A stretch of 64,000 nucleotides of DNA from Gordonibacter massiliensis (ex Traore et al. 2017) (GTDB lineage Bacteria > Actinomycetota > Coriobacteriia > Coriobacteriales > Eggerthellaceae). Made by a program: the position numbers and the translations under genes. Under the pieces are notes generated by a model. The model did not search any database. It saw only the letters and a list, made by a program, of their open reading frames with translations, and was not told the DNA's origin. This document shows, one piece after another, positions 42,830 through 52,050 of the stretch. The DNA is taken from assembly GCA_900170005.1 (NCBI GenBank), contig LT827128.1:2228168-2292167 (forward strand), read 5' to 3'. The first letter of the stretch is position 1, and each line of letters starts with the position of its first letter.

Positions 42830-45800
42830 TTATCGACGGTTTCTGACCGCATCCTTGTCGGCACGGCGACGCGCCAGAAGCAAGCCTGCGCCGCATACGG
42901 CCGCCACCAGAACGAGCGTGGCGCAGCCCATGAGCAAACCGTCGCCGGTCCTCACCATCTTGGTCAACGCGGGAGGACGGGATTCGTTCACCGTCGTCTT
43001 CACTTTGTTGGTGCCGCTTGCCTGGTTCTCGGCCTCGGGGGTGTCGGGCTTCGACGCCGTCTCCTGCCAAAGCGCCACGTTGGCGATCTCGGTGCCGTCC
43101 TGGCATTCGTTGACGCGGACCTTAAGCGTGAGGTCGAGGGACGTTCCGGGAAGCAGCCCCTCGCCGATCCACCACTTCACATAGTTCTCGCTCGAGCCCG
43201 TGGTGCCGTAGACGCCTCGGCCGTCGCATTCGACGAAGGTGGTGTTGGCAGGGATGATATCCTTCACGAAGATACCTTCGCTCTTGTAAGCGCCTTTGTT
43301 GGCCACGTGGATGGTGTAGGTGAGGATATCGCCCGGTTTAGCGGTGTCTTTGTCGACGCTCTTGACCACTTCGACGATGGTCGCCGGATCTTTCTCGAAG
43401 TGCGCCGTGAAGGTGACGGGCGCGTAGATGCCGGTCGCCTTGGCGACCGCGTCGACCTGGGCGCCCGTGAGGGTCGCATCGGTGGTCTCGGTCGAATCGA
43501 GACTGTTCGTCCACTTCACGAAGTGGTAGCCCGGCTCGGGAACAGCCGTCGCGCCCGTTGCGGCACCGGTAGCTGGGGCCACCGCTTCGCCGGAGGGAGC
43601 GACCGAGCCCATGCTGGCGTCGTCGGAAACATAAGCCAAGTTGACGTCAGGATCTTCAGCGAAGTGCGCCGTGAAGGTGACGGGCACATAGATGCCGGTC
43701 GCCTTGGCGACCGCGTCCACCTGGGCCGGGGACAGAACCGCATCGGTGGTCTCGGTCGAATCGACGTTGTTCGTCCACTTCACGAAGTGGTAGCCGGGGT
43801 TCGCCGTAGCCGTGGAGCCGGAGGCCGTGCCCGTGGCGGGAACTAGGGACTCGCTCGCCGGCGAAGCCGTGCCTCCGGTTACGTTGTCGGGAAGGTAGGT
43901 TAGCTCGATGTTGGCGTTCGGGGCGAAGTGCGCCGTGAAGGTGACGGGCACGTAGATGCCGGAGGCCTTGGCGACCGCGTCGACCTGGGCCGGGGACAGC
44001 ACCGCGTCGGTGGTCTCGACGGCGTTGACGTTGTTGGTCCACTTCACGAAGTGGTAGCCGGGAAGAGCCGAGGCCGTGGAGCCCGCAGCGGTGCCCGTAG
44101 CTGGATGCAGAACCTCGGTGGCGGGCGAAACCGTGCCCATGGAGACGTCGTCGGAAACGTAGGAGAGGGTCACGTCGGGATCCTCGGCGAAGAGCGCCGT
44201 GAACGTGACGGGCACGTAGGTGCCGGACGCCTTGGCCACGGCATCCACCTGTGCGCCCGTGAGGGTCGCGTCGGTGGTCTCGGTCGAATCGACGTCGTTC
44301 GTCCACTTCACGAAGTGGTAGCCGGGATTCGCCGTGGCCGTGGAGCCCGCAGCGGCGCCCGTGACCGGGGCAAGCGACTCGCTCTGCGGCGTCACGATGC
44401 CCATGGAGGTGCTGCTCGAGGCGTAGGAAAGGGAAACGTTGGCCTTCTCTTTGAAAAGCGCCATGAATACCGTGTCGCCCGTGATGGCCACGCTGGAAGG
44501 ATCGTTCGTCGTTTCGTTTGTGAACGAGCCGTCGTCCTTGGCCATGCTGTAGCTCCACGCAGGCGAAGACGATTCGAAGCCGGTGTTCGGCGTGATCGAC
44601 ACGCCGGCCATCGTGGGCTTGGAGCCGTGCTCGACCGTCTCCGGCCCGCCAGCGACCACGCCCTTGCCCGTGTCGGACGACACGTAGCTCACCGCGTACT
44701 GCTTGGCGCTCCACTGCGCGTACAGGTCGACGTTACCCGTGATGACGTAGTTCTGGCCCACGGCGTACGAGGTGCCCGTGCCGTCGGGCGCGGTGTTCCA
44801 ACCCTCGAAATGGCTGTTGGCCTTCGTGATGGCCGAGCCCGGGGCAAGAGGGGTCCAGCCGCTGTTTTCGAAGTAGGGGCTGTTCGGGTCGACGAGCGTG
44901 CCCGTGCCGCCGTTGGCATGGTACGTGACCGAGAACTTCTTGGCATTGGTGGCCAGGGCCACGATGCCTTCGGAATCTGCCGCGTTTATGGAGAACTCGC
45001 CCGACGGGCTGATCGCGCCGCCAAGGCCGCTGGAGTAGGAAGCGGTGTCGACGGCGTACGGAGCCGGCGCCGAAACCTCCACCACGCGGTACTTGCCCGG
45101 AGTCATAACACCCAGCGAAACGAGGCCGTCGGCACCGGTGTCCCCTTCGACGGTCAACCCGCCTGCATTCTGGTAGTCCGACCAGGTTTGGGTGCTGTCG
45201 TCCCACACTTCGATTTTGAAATGGGCGCCCTGTATTTTGGCGCCGGTGAGCACGTCGGACTTGATGACGTTCAAAAAGCCCGTGTTGGCGGCCACCAAAG
45301 CCGTCGTGCCCGGAACGGAGTACCGATAATCCTCGCCGTAGTCTGTCTGGCTGACGCTCTTGTGCTGAGACGCGCCCTGACCGTTCGTGTAGTCCACGTC
45401 GATCACGTTGTCTTGCTTGACCAGCGGATAGGGGTTGCCCTTGTAGTTGCCGTAATAGTCGATGCGGAACGCCTGGACGTTGCCGCCCACGCAGTTGTCG
45501 GCACCGTTGATCGTGTCGAGCGTGGGGTCTGCGGCAAGCTTGTCGGGCCACAGGTCGGTCGCTTTCACCGCAGGGCCGTTCTTGTCGCCGGGCGATCCCA
45601 AATTGCACATGAACGTGCTCGAGCCGGTGGCGCTGTCCTTGAAGATGCCCCAGGTCAGTGGAACCGACTTGATTTTGGCGCGAAACGACTCCAACGTGTC
45701 GCCCGCAGTAGGCGCAACCTCCGCGAGAATGCCGGCCGCAATCAAATCGGTTTGCGCAACGTGCCCGAACTCTTGCATGTCGACGGGGAACGTGACGACT

Positions 45801-47464
45801 GCGTGATCCTCGCTCCTTTGGGCCGTCGTGTAATTCGCCAAGCGCGCATAGACATGCGGCACCCCGCCGCCGTCTTTGTTGCCCGCGAACGAGGCGAGCG
45901 AACCGCCGGGAAGCGTGTCCTCGAAGAACAGGTCGTTCATCGCGCAGTCGATGGGAACGCCGCCGCTGGAAAAGTGGTTCAGGTTGGCGCCGTCGCTTTG
46001 GTACAGCCCTAGAAGCGCCTGGTAGTTCAATTCCACGCTGAATCGAACGGACGTGGCAAGGGACTCGCCGCTAGGAGCGTCGTTCCCCCACGAGTACTTC
46101 CTGTCCCACCTCCACTCGTTCATGGCAGTGCCGCCACCGCCGCCCGACGAGCTGAACTTGAAGGTGACCGTGTTGGTTCCCAGCTCCAAATCGTCGGCGG
46201 AAACGGTCACTTTGCCCGAAGAATCGGGGGACAGCGCCACGGAAGTTCCGTCGGCCTTGACGAGCGTCACGCTTTCAAGCGTCTCGCCCGGGTTCGGCGT
46301 GCCCACGGCGTCGACGGAAGCTCCTGCGGCGAGCACCTGGTCGGTTCCGCCCGTGGAGAACGCAGCCGAGCCGCTTCCGGCGGAGGAGACCCTCAGGCGC
46401 TTGCCGCCCTTGAAGTCGACACCCACCGACGCGCCCGCCACCGTGAGCGTCTGCGTCGCGTCGGCCGCCAGGTCGAGGTTCTTCGACTTGAACGACTCGT
46501 AGTAATTGGGGAAAACGCCCGACAAGGACGTTATGCTCATCGCCTCGGCCGCGGCGTTGAACGTGATGACCATACCGCCCTGCGTCATCTGCAGCGTCGC
46601 GATGACCGTGCCGGCGGCAGTCGCCAGATTCTGAGACCATCCGCCCGCGTACGTGTACAGATCGGCCAAATTGGTGGGCAACGTGACCGTGTCGCCAGCC
46701 TTGAAGGAATTCTGCACGCCTATGAAAGAGAAGCGCCAATTGAAATCGAGCCTCGAGGCGGTGCCCGGCCAAACGTCGGAATCAGGCGTCATGGAAAGGC
46801 CGGTGACCTCGACGTTGAAATTCGGCGAGTCCGGCGTGTAGTTCGTGCCGGCCAAAGTGGCAACGTCGTCGGAGAGGAGCTCGGCTTGCGAGGAGCCGGC
46901 CTCGAGGTCGGTCCCGGCGCTGACGTCGGTTTCCGGCTGCGTCGCCTCCTCCACCGTTGCAGGCGCCTCCGCAGCGGCCTTTTCGGCGGCAAGGCGCGCG
47001 GCCTCCGCCGCGGTCGTCGCCCGCTCCTCCGCGTTGTCGAGCTTGTGCGACGCGTCCACGGTGCCGGAATAAAGGTCGTACGCGTAGTAGCCGACGTTCC
47101 GACCGTCCACGCTGCCGTACACGCGGTAGCAGTCCGTGCCGTTCACGGTGTAATAGTACAGCGTGTAGGACTGCTCGGGGTGGTCGGCCCGGCTCAGCAC
47201 TTCGTAGTAGTCGGGCACCCGCGTCTGCTCGCCGGGAGCCAAGCCCTCGTCGGGGTCGGCTTCGGCAAACCGCAGGGCCCCCTCATCGTCGTCCGACGTT
47301 GCGGGCGCCGGTTGCTCGGCGCCGCCTGAAGCCGCCTCCCCCGAACGCTCCGAGCCCTCGTCGGCCAGCGCGGAAAGCGCACCCACGGGAACGAGGGCCA
47401 TCGTCAAAGCGAATGCGCACAGCACGCGCAAAAGCTTCGGCGACACGCCAGATTCTGCTCTCAT
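42830..47464 (-). CDS. large repeat surface protein (adhesin-like)
   Basis: 1544 residues. A signal peptide (1-35) is followed by a long N-terminal region, a Cna/SpaA-like domain (~740-840, NVIKSDVLTGAKIQGAHFKI), one InlB-type repeat (~850-930, FSVTYHANGGTGTL), a divergent repeat, four nearly identical ~86-residue repeats (each with PGYHFVKWTN and QVDAVAKA), a DUF11-like domain (VEVVKSVDKDTAKPGDILTY), and a C-terminal span with RRRADKD tail. No LPXTG is present, only KMVRTGDG before the span, so anchoring may be by the membrane helix or a non-standard sortase. It is likely surface-exposed and adhesive. Last gene of the LytTR operon. Weak GGGGTGA ribosome site. Confidence 0.85.
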   Translation of the reverse strand: MRAESGVSPKLLRVLCAFALTMALVPVGALSALADEGSERSGEAASGGAEQPAPATSDDDEGALRFAEADPDEGLAPGEQTRVPDYYEVLSRADHPEQSYTLYYYTVNGTDCYRVYGSVDGRNVGYYAYDLYSGTVDASHKLDNAEERATTAAEAARLAAEKAAAEAPATVEEATQPETDVSAGTDLEAGSSQAELLSDDVATLAGTNYTPDSPNFNVEVTGLSMTPDSDVWPGTASRLDFNWRFSFIGVQNSFKAGDTVTLPTNLADLYTYAGGWSQNLATAAGTVIATLQMTQGGMVITFNAAAEAMSITSLSGVFPNYYESFKSKNLDLAADATQTLTVAGASVGVDFKGGKRLRVSSAGSGSAAFSTGGTDQVLAAGASVDAVGTPNPGETLESVTLVKADGTSVALSPDSSGKVTVSADDLELGTNTVTFKFSSSGGGGGTAMNEWRWDRKYSWGNDAPSGESLATSVRFSVELNYQALLGLYQSDGANLNHFSSGGVPIDCAMNDLFFEDTLPGGSLASFAGNKDGGGVPHVYARLANYTTAQRSEDHAVVTFPVDMQEFGHVAQTDLIAAGILAEVAPTAGDTLESFRAKIKSVPLTWGIFKDSATGSSTFMCNLGSPGDKNGPAVKATDLWPDKLAADPTLDTINGADNCVGGNVQAFRIDYYGNYKGNPYPLVKQDNVIDVDYTNGQGASQHKSVSQTDYGEDYRYSVPGTTALVAANTGFLNVIKSDVLTGAKIQGAHFKIEVWDDSTQTWSDYQNAGGLTVEGDTGADGLVSLGVMTPGKYRVVEVSAPAPYAVDTASYSSGLGGAISPSGEFSINAADSEGIVALATNAKKFSVTYHANGGTGTLVDPNSPYFENSGWTPLAPGSAITKANSHFEGWNTAPDGTGTSYAVGQNYVITGNVDLYAQWSAKQYAVSYVSSDTGKGVVAGGPETVEHGSKPTMAGVSITPNTGFESSSPAWSYSMAKDDGSFTNETTNDPSSVAITGDTVFMALFKEKANVSLSYASSSTSMGIVTPQSESLAPVTGAAAGSTATANPGYHFVKWTNDVDSTETTDATLTGAQVDAVAKASGTYVPVTFTALFAEDPDVTLSYVSDDVSMGTVSPATEVLHPATGTAAGSTASALPGYHFVKWTNNVNAVETTDAVLSPAQVDAVAKASGIYVPVTFTAHFAPNANIELTYLPDNVTGGTASPASESLVPATGTASGSTATANPGYHFVKWTNNVDSTETTDAVLSPAQVDAVAKATGIYVPVTFTAHFAEDPDVNLAYVSDDASMGSVAPSGEAVAPATGAATGATAVPEPGYHFVKWTNSLDSTETTDATLTGAQVDAVAKATGIYAPVTFTAHFEKDPATIVEVVKSVDKDTAKPGDILTYTIHVANKGAYKSEGIFVKDIIPANTTFVECDGRGVYGTTGSSENYVKWWIGEGLLPGTSLDLTLKVRVNECQDGTEIANVALWQETASKPDTPEAENQASGTNKVKTTVNESRPPALTKMVRTGDGLLMGCATLVLVAAVCGAGLLLARRRADKDAVRNRR
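43385..44445 (-). repeat. four ~260-bp tandem coding repeats in the adhesin gene
   Basis: Four units of about 86 codons share runs such as PGYHFVKWTN and VPVTFTA at DNA level too (TTCACGAAGTGGTAGCC recurs at about 43515, 43777, 44046 and 44310). They are prone to slippage or recombination. Confidence 0.85.
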
Positions 47465-47605
47465 GCAATCACCCCAATCACTTGCGGTCAGCCCGAGCCC
47501 GCTCGCCCTCAGGCGCTCGGCTCGAACCGAACAATTCGTCTCAGGGTACTTTTATCATCTTGCTTTTCCCTGAGACCCAACCCGTCGCGAACGACGTCCA
47601 ACCCG
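47465..47605. other. 141-bp gap within the surface operon
   Basis: Lies between the 67-aa gene and the adhesin gene. No terminator or promoter is obvious, so read-through transcription is likely. Confidence 0.4.
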
Positions 47606-47809
47606 TCACAAACGACGATCGCCCTGCGGGGTCGAACCTGCCGACCCCACGCAAACGCCCTCGTCGTTCGAGCCGTCCAACCCGCGCTCGTTGATATCCC
47701 CCACGCCGTTGCCGTCCTCCACCGTGCGGCGCAGGTGACGGTGAACCGCAATGCTGCCGATAACCAGCGCAAGGAACAGCGCTATACTGAGTATTCGAAC
47801 GAGCGTCAC
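47606..47809 (-). CDS. small membrane protein, coupled to the Cys-pair protein
   Basis: 67 residues starting at GTG 47809, which overlaps the previous stop by four bases (GTGA); AAGGGG lies just upstream. One membrane span (residues 3-22, VRILSIALFLALVIGSIAV) is followed by a short basic stretch (HRHLRR) and a polar Gly/Asp-rich tail with one Cys. No family recognised. The overlap with the upstream gene suggests the two proteins are made together and may form a membrane complex in the surface operon. Confidence 0.65.
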   Translation of the reverse strand: MTLVRILSIALFLALVIGSIAVHRHLRRTVEDGNGVGDINERGLDGSNDEGVCVGSAGSTPQGDRRL

Positions 47810-48717
47810 GAGGCTTCCCCTTCCTCGCTGGGGCGAACAACGTCGACCACCGCATGCTCGGCCGCATAACGGGCTCCCTGCGTGCGGCGAACCTCGGCCT
47901 GCTTGCGGCGCAGCCAGGCAACCTGCATGGCGAGAGGCACGGACAGGCCCCCCACCACCGCGCACACGAAGAGGCCGGACCCCACGATCACCGCATCCGC
48001 CCGGGTTGGTCCGGCGGTGAAGAACTCGGTTGCGTACCAGGGGGTCTTCCCGCCTTCGTCGGGCGGCGGGGACGCCGAATCTGCGGGCTCGTCGAGCCCG
48101 GGGGCCTCGACCTGCGCGAGCGGCGGCATCTCGCGCTCCTCCGTCTCGCCGCACCGCCTGCAGGTCCGCCGCTCGACGCCCGGCTCCGCTTCAGTGGATT
48201 CGCGCGCCGTCTCCCAATCGCCCCAGTCGTGGCCCAAGGCCGGCAGCACCTCGCTGTGTGACTCGCCGCACATGGAGCACGCATACAGCACCATGCCGTC
48301 CTCGGTGCACGTGGGATCCGCGCGCGACACCTCGACGAACTGATGCTCCCCGCTCGGGGAAAGGGGAGGGATGGTGCGGTACTCGTAGTGAACGTTCTGG
48401 GGATGCTTCGCGCACACCCGGGCCTCTATGCCTTCCGACGTGCAGGTGGCCGGAGTGTCCACGTACCACGCGCTCCACTCGTGGCCGGTGGCCGGCACCG
48501 TGCGGTAGAACGAATCTCCGCACTTGCCGCACACCAGGTATTCCAAACCGTCGGCATCGTCGGTCACGGGCGCCACGACGGTTATCTCGTAATCGTGCGG
48601 CCCTCCCGCCGGGCAGTCGTCGGCATAGCCCCGGGTCACCCCGGTCAAGAGGAGCGCAGCGACGGCAACGAGCACGATCGCCGCCCTCGGCACGCTATGC
48701 CGGCTACGCTTCGTCAT
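47806..48717 (-). CDS. exported membrane protein with paired-cysteine repeats
   Basis: 303 residues. Signal peptide (1-32), an outer region with repeated Cys motifs (CGKCGDS then GHEWSAW; a Cys single; CSMCGES then GHDWGDW; CRRCGET), a Pro/Asp linker, and one membrane span (~240-265) before a basic cytoplasmic tail. The CxxC-GHxW repeat resembles short repeats seen in Gram-positive surface proteins; it may bind metal or form disulfides. It overlaps the LytTR gene by 14 bp upstream and the 67-aa gene by 4 bp downstream, so all are co-translated. Function unknown. Confidence 0.8.
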   Translation of the reverse strand: MTKRSRHSVPRAAIVLVAVAALLLTGVTRGYADDCPAGGPHDYEITVVAPVTDDADGLEYLVCGKCGDSFYRTVPATGHEWSAWYVDTPATCTSEGIEARVCAKHPQNVHYEYRTIPPLSPSGEHQFVEVSRADPTCTEDGMVLYACSMCGESHSEVLPALGHDWGDWETARESTEAEPGVERRTCRRCGETEEREMPPLAQVEAPGLDEPADSASPPPDEGGKTPWYATEFFTAGPTRADAVIVGSGLFVCAVVGGLSVPLAMQVAWLRRKQAEVRRTQGARYAAEHAVVDVVRPSEEGEAS

Positions 48718-49474
48718 GCTCGGTCACGCGCACCGTGGCGCGGGCGTCCATCGCCTCTTTGAACGAGGCCCGCTTCGCCCGGCCCAGCGGCACCTCGGCG
48801 CCGTTCGAAAGCGTGATCGAAGTGTAGGTGAAACTCTGAACGTAGGCGCAGTTGACCAGGAACGACCGGTGCGTGCGCAGGAACCCGTACTGCAGCAGCA
48901 TGTTCTCCAACTTGCCCAAAGGCGACAGGAACTCGATCGTCCGCTCGGTGCCGGGCAGCGTCTTTTCCCGCGACAGGTTGAAATGCACGACGCACACGCG
49001 GCCGCGCACCTCGAAGTAGCTGATGTCGTTGATGGGGATGTTCAGTCGCTCGGTTATGCCGTTGATCTGAATGTAGCGAGTCTTGCGCTCCTCCACAGCG
49101 GCGACCGCGTCGAGGAACACGCGGCGGAAGCGCGCGCCGTCGCCGTCGTCGGTTTTCAAAACGTAGTTGAAGGCCCGCACGTCGAACGCCTCGAAAGCGT
49201 ATTCGCGCGAAACGGACAGGAACACCACGACGCCCGCGAAATGCTTCTCGGCCAGCTTTCGGGCGACCGCCATGCCGCCCAGCTTCGGCATGACGACATC
49301 CAAGAACACGATGTCCGGCATGGCCTCCAGATCCTCGAGGTCGAACAGGAAGCTTTGACCGTTCTCGTAAGTGGTGAGCCGTACGTCGATGCCGCTTTTC
49401 CGGGCAACCGATTCAAGCAAGCGCGCGTAGTATTCGCAATCGTCGTGGTTGTCGTCGCAAAGAACTATGTTCAA
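48704..49474 (-). CDS. LytTR-family response regulator (AgrA/LytR type)
   Basis: 256 residues. Receiver domain (1-125) with acidic pocket CDDN and phospho-acceptor Asp 59 in FLDVVMPKLGG; LytTR DNA-binding domain (~140-250; YFEVRGRVCVVHF, FLRTHRSFLVNCAYVQ). Start is TTG 49474, set by AGAGAGGTG just upstream and by homology at LNIVLCDDN. No histidine kinase is encoded nearby. It heads the operon with the Cys-pair protein, the 67-aa protein and probably the giant adhesin, so it likely controls this surface programme and itself. Confidence 0.9.
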   Translation of the reverse strand: MNIVLCDDNHDDCEYYARLLESVARKSGIDVRLTTYENGQSFLFDLEDLEAMPDIVFLDVVMPKLGGMAVARKLAEKHFAGVVVFLSVSREYAFEAFDVRAFNYVLKTDDGDGARFRRVFLDAVAAVEERKTRYIQINGITERLNIPINDISYFEVRGRVCVVHFNLSREKTLPGTERTIEFLSPLGKLENMLLQYGFLRTHRSFLVNCAYVQSFTYTSITLSNGAEVPLGRAKRASFKEAMDARATVRVTEHDEA

Positions 49475-49723
49475 CGCGCACCTCTCTCGCACCGCATGGG
49501 AAAGCGCCTTCACCCGAGCGCCTTCGACGTTTTGAACGCAGCACGGGCATACCCCGTCAGCGCGAGCAAGAGGTTAGCAGCCGGTTCCGAATTGAAACCG
49601 AAAAGTAGGCAACTGTAATGAGATAGTTAAAAAAGGCGGGCGCGAGCACCGGCTCGTGAAGGCGGCATGGAGGAACACGGCGTTACGCCGTTCGCAGGAC
49701 TCCTCGTTCGTCGATTCGTCGCG

Positions 49724-50320
49724 CTAGCGCTTCTCGAATCCGTACACCTCGATCGCATCCGCAAGGAGACCGGACGCGAACTCCCGAACGTCGTAGCCTT
49801 CCGAGATGGCGGCCACGGCCGCGCCGTCCACGATGGTGCCCACCATGCGCGCGGGCATGTCGATTCCGGCATGCGACAGGATGCGTCCGACGGCGGCATC
49901 CAGCGACACGCGCCCTTTTTGGTAGGCCTCCGTAACCACGGGGGATTCGGCCGCGGCGATCAACTGGGCGTAGTGGGCCGAGGGAACCACGCTGTCATCC
50001 GGCAGGCAGGCGCGGATCAGCAGGTCCACCGCGCGTTCGCGGCATTCCTCGACGCTCATGGCCTCGGCGGCGGAAGCCGCCTTCTCGGCGCGCTCGGCCC
50101 ATAGCTGGATGTTGTAGCGGCCCGCTTCGTGCAGCAGCTGCGTCACGGAATCGAAGTAGTAGCCCACCGACGACGATGCGGCCCCGGCCCACTTCGCCAC
50201 CTTGCGGTACGTAACCGCCTTCGGCCCCTGCTCGCGCAGCAGCGCTGCAGCTGCGAGCACCAGCGAGGTGCGCGTGATCTGCGCTTTCAACGACTTCGGC
50301 GTTTGCGTTGTCTCGCTCAT
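49724..50320 (-). CDS. TetR-family regulator
   Basis: 198 residues. N-terminal helix-turn-helix (VTYRKVAKWAGAASSSVGYY) and an all-helical ligand/dimer domain. ATG 50320 behind ACGGAGGATAG. It lies downstream of the MHS transporter gene on the same strand, 134 bp away, and could regulate it; the perfect hairpin at 50365-50399 lies between. Ligand unknown. Confidence 0.9.
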   Translation of the reverse strand: MSETTQTPKSLKAQITRTSLVLAAAALLREQGPKAVTYRKVAKWAGAASSSVGYYFDSVTQLLHEAGRYNIQLWAERAEKAASAAEAMSVEECRERAVDLLIRACLPDDSVVPSAHYAQLIAAAESPVVTEAYQKGRVSLDAAVGRILSHAGIDMPARMVGTIVDGAAVAAISEGYDVREFASGLLADAIEVYGFEKR

Positions 50321-50364
50321 CTATCCTCCGTAACCCCCGGCGACGCCAACCGGCATCGCGCACG

Positions 50365-50399
50365 AACGCCGCCCGGGCCTCCAATGCCCGGGCGGCGTT
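50365..50399 (-). terminator. hairpin between the transporter and tetR genes
   Basis: Perfect 14-bp stem AACGCCGCCCGGGC/GCCCGGGCGGCGTT (50365-50378, 50386-50399), 7-nt loop, no T-run. Possible terminator of the MHS gene. Confidence 0.5.
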
Positions 50400-50454
50400 G
50401 CCTCCTTCACGTTCGACCGCATGGAGCGATCAAGCGTTTTCCCCAGATCATAAC

Positions 50455-51801
50455 CTATATCTCAGTCAAATCCTTACCGGTGTGCTCATGCGACAGAATC
50501 ATGGCGACCAAAGCTATCGCGGCTATGAACACCATGTAGAAACCCGGAGCGATGGGACTGCCCGTAACGTCGATCAACCAGAACGAGATGAAGGACGCCG
50601 ACCCGCCGAAAATGGCGTTCGCCAAGTTGAAGCTCAAAGCGAAGCCCGAGTAGCGCACGTCGGTGGGGAACGTTTCGGTCAGGTAGCTGGACAACGTGCC
50701 GTCGTTGATGGTGAGCACGAGGCACATCACCAGCTCGACCAGCAGGATGACCCAGAAGTTCTTCGTTCCCAGCAGCAGGAACGCGGGAATGGTGAGCACG
50801 ATGAACCCGACGCAGGCGATGATGAGCATCTTCTTGCGCCCGAAGCGGTCGGAAATGCGCCCGGACAGGAAGATGAACGCGATGTAGACCACCAACACGA
50901 TGGTGGTGATGATGGACGCAGAGCTCGGATCGTAGTTCAGCGTGGTTTCAAGGTAGTTCGGCAGGTACGTGAGCACCGCATAGAAGCCCACCGCGTTCAG
51001 CACGCAAGCCCCGAACGACACGACGAGCACCTTGAAATGCTTTTTGAACAGCGTGCGGATGGGGTGCTGGACGGCTTTGCCCGCGCCACTCAACCTGCGC
51101 TGCATCTCCTCGTACACGGGAGAATCCTCGAGGTGCGTTCGGATGTAGTGCGTGATGTAGCCCAGCGGAAGCGCCAGGAGGAACGGGATGCGCCAGCCCC
51201 AATCGATAACGAAGCTGGAGTCGGCACCCCAGGTGTTGAACATGAACGTGGCGAACAGCGATCCCACGAGCAGGCCGGTCGCCGTGGACGCCGGCACCAT
51301 CGAGCAGTAGAAGCCGCGATGGTTCTTCGGCGCGTATTCGGCGATGAACGTGGCCGCACCGGCGTACTCGCCCGCCGCCGAGAAGCTCTGCACCATGCGC
51401 AGCACCAGCAGCAGGATGGGCGCGCCCACGCCGAGGATCGCGTATCCCGGCAGGCAGCCGATGAGGAACGTCGCGCCGCTCATCATGAGGATGGAGATGG
51501 ACAAGGCCCACTTGCGGCCCTTCTTGTCGCCCATGTTCCCCCAGAAGATGGCGCCGATGGGGCGCACGAGGAACGAGAGCGCGAACACGGCGAACGTGCT
51601 CATAACCGAAACCAAGCGGTCTTCGCCGGGGAAGAACACCAGCGCGATGACCGTGGCCAGGTAGGAATAGCTCGCGTAGTCGAACCATTCGATGAAGTTG
51701 CCCAAGAACGAGGAGAACGTTACTTTCTTGAGCGTTCGGTGCTGCTCCTCTTCGGTGAAGGCGATCGCAGCAGCGTTTGAATCAGAAACGTTAGATTCCA
51801 T
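50455..51801 (-). CDS. MHS-type MFS transporter (proline/betaine/dicarboxylate symporter family)
   Basis: 448 residues, 12 membrane segments. Metabolite:proton symporter features: GNFIEWFDYASYSY in TM1, WGNMGDKKGRKWAL after TM2, RMVQSFSAAGEYAGAATF in TM4, SGRISDRFGRKKM in the second half. The family takes up compatible solutes, citrate, 2-oxoglutarate or shikimate with protons. ATG 51801 behind TAGGGGAT. A TetR gene follows. Confidence 0.92.
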   Translation of the reverse strand: MESNVSDSNAAAIAFTEEEQHRTLKKVTFSSFLGNFIEWFDYASYSYLATVIALVFFPGEDRLVSVMSTFAVFALSFLVRPIGAIFWGNMGDKKGRKWALSISILMMSGATFLIGCLPGYAILGVGAPILLLVLRMVQSFSAAGEYAGAATFIAEYAPKNHRGFYCSMVPASTATGLLVGSLFATFMFNTWGADSSFVIDWGWRIPFLLALPLGYITHYIRTHLEDSPVYEEMQRRLSGAGKAVQHPIRTLFKKHFKVLVVSFGACVLNAVGFYAVLTYLPNYLETTLNYDPSSASIITTIVLVVYIAFIFLSGRISDRFGRKKMLIIACVGFIVLTIPAFLLLGTKNFWVILLVELVMCLVLTINDGTLSSYLTETFPTDVRYSGFALSFNLANAIFGGSASFISFWLIDVTGSPIAPGFYMVFIAAIALVAMILSHEHTGKDLTEI

Positions 51802-52003
51802 GGTAATCCCCTAAGAAATGTACGGCCTCGTTGAGAGGAGAAGAGGTCCGTACGCTTAGCGTGTGCTTCAAAAAGCCCCCTAACATGGGTGTACGCTACA
51901 AGGTTAAGGCTATCATACCGCAAAAATCGAAACCGGGTGTAAACCCGTTACTTTTGACCCAAGATGGCAACATAGTTGAAACGTCGCCGACAGGCGAATG
52001 CAA

Positions 52004-52032
52004 GGAGCCCGTTATGCGACATAACGGGCTCC
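52004..52032 (-). terminator. hairpin after the unknown 186-aa gene
   Basis: Perfect 13-bp stem GGAGCCCGTTATG/CATAACGGGCTCC (52004-52016, 52020-52032), loop CGA, 18 bp past the stop; T-run poor. Confidence 0.55.
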
Positions 52033-52050
52033 CGTGCTTGCAGGGTCGGA

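Noticed and set aside
42830-43000. LPXTG sorting signal in the adhesin
   Set aside because: Only KMVRTGDG is present before the membrane span; no LPxTG or close variant.
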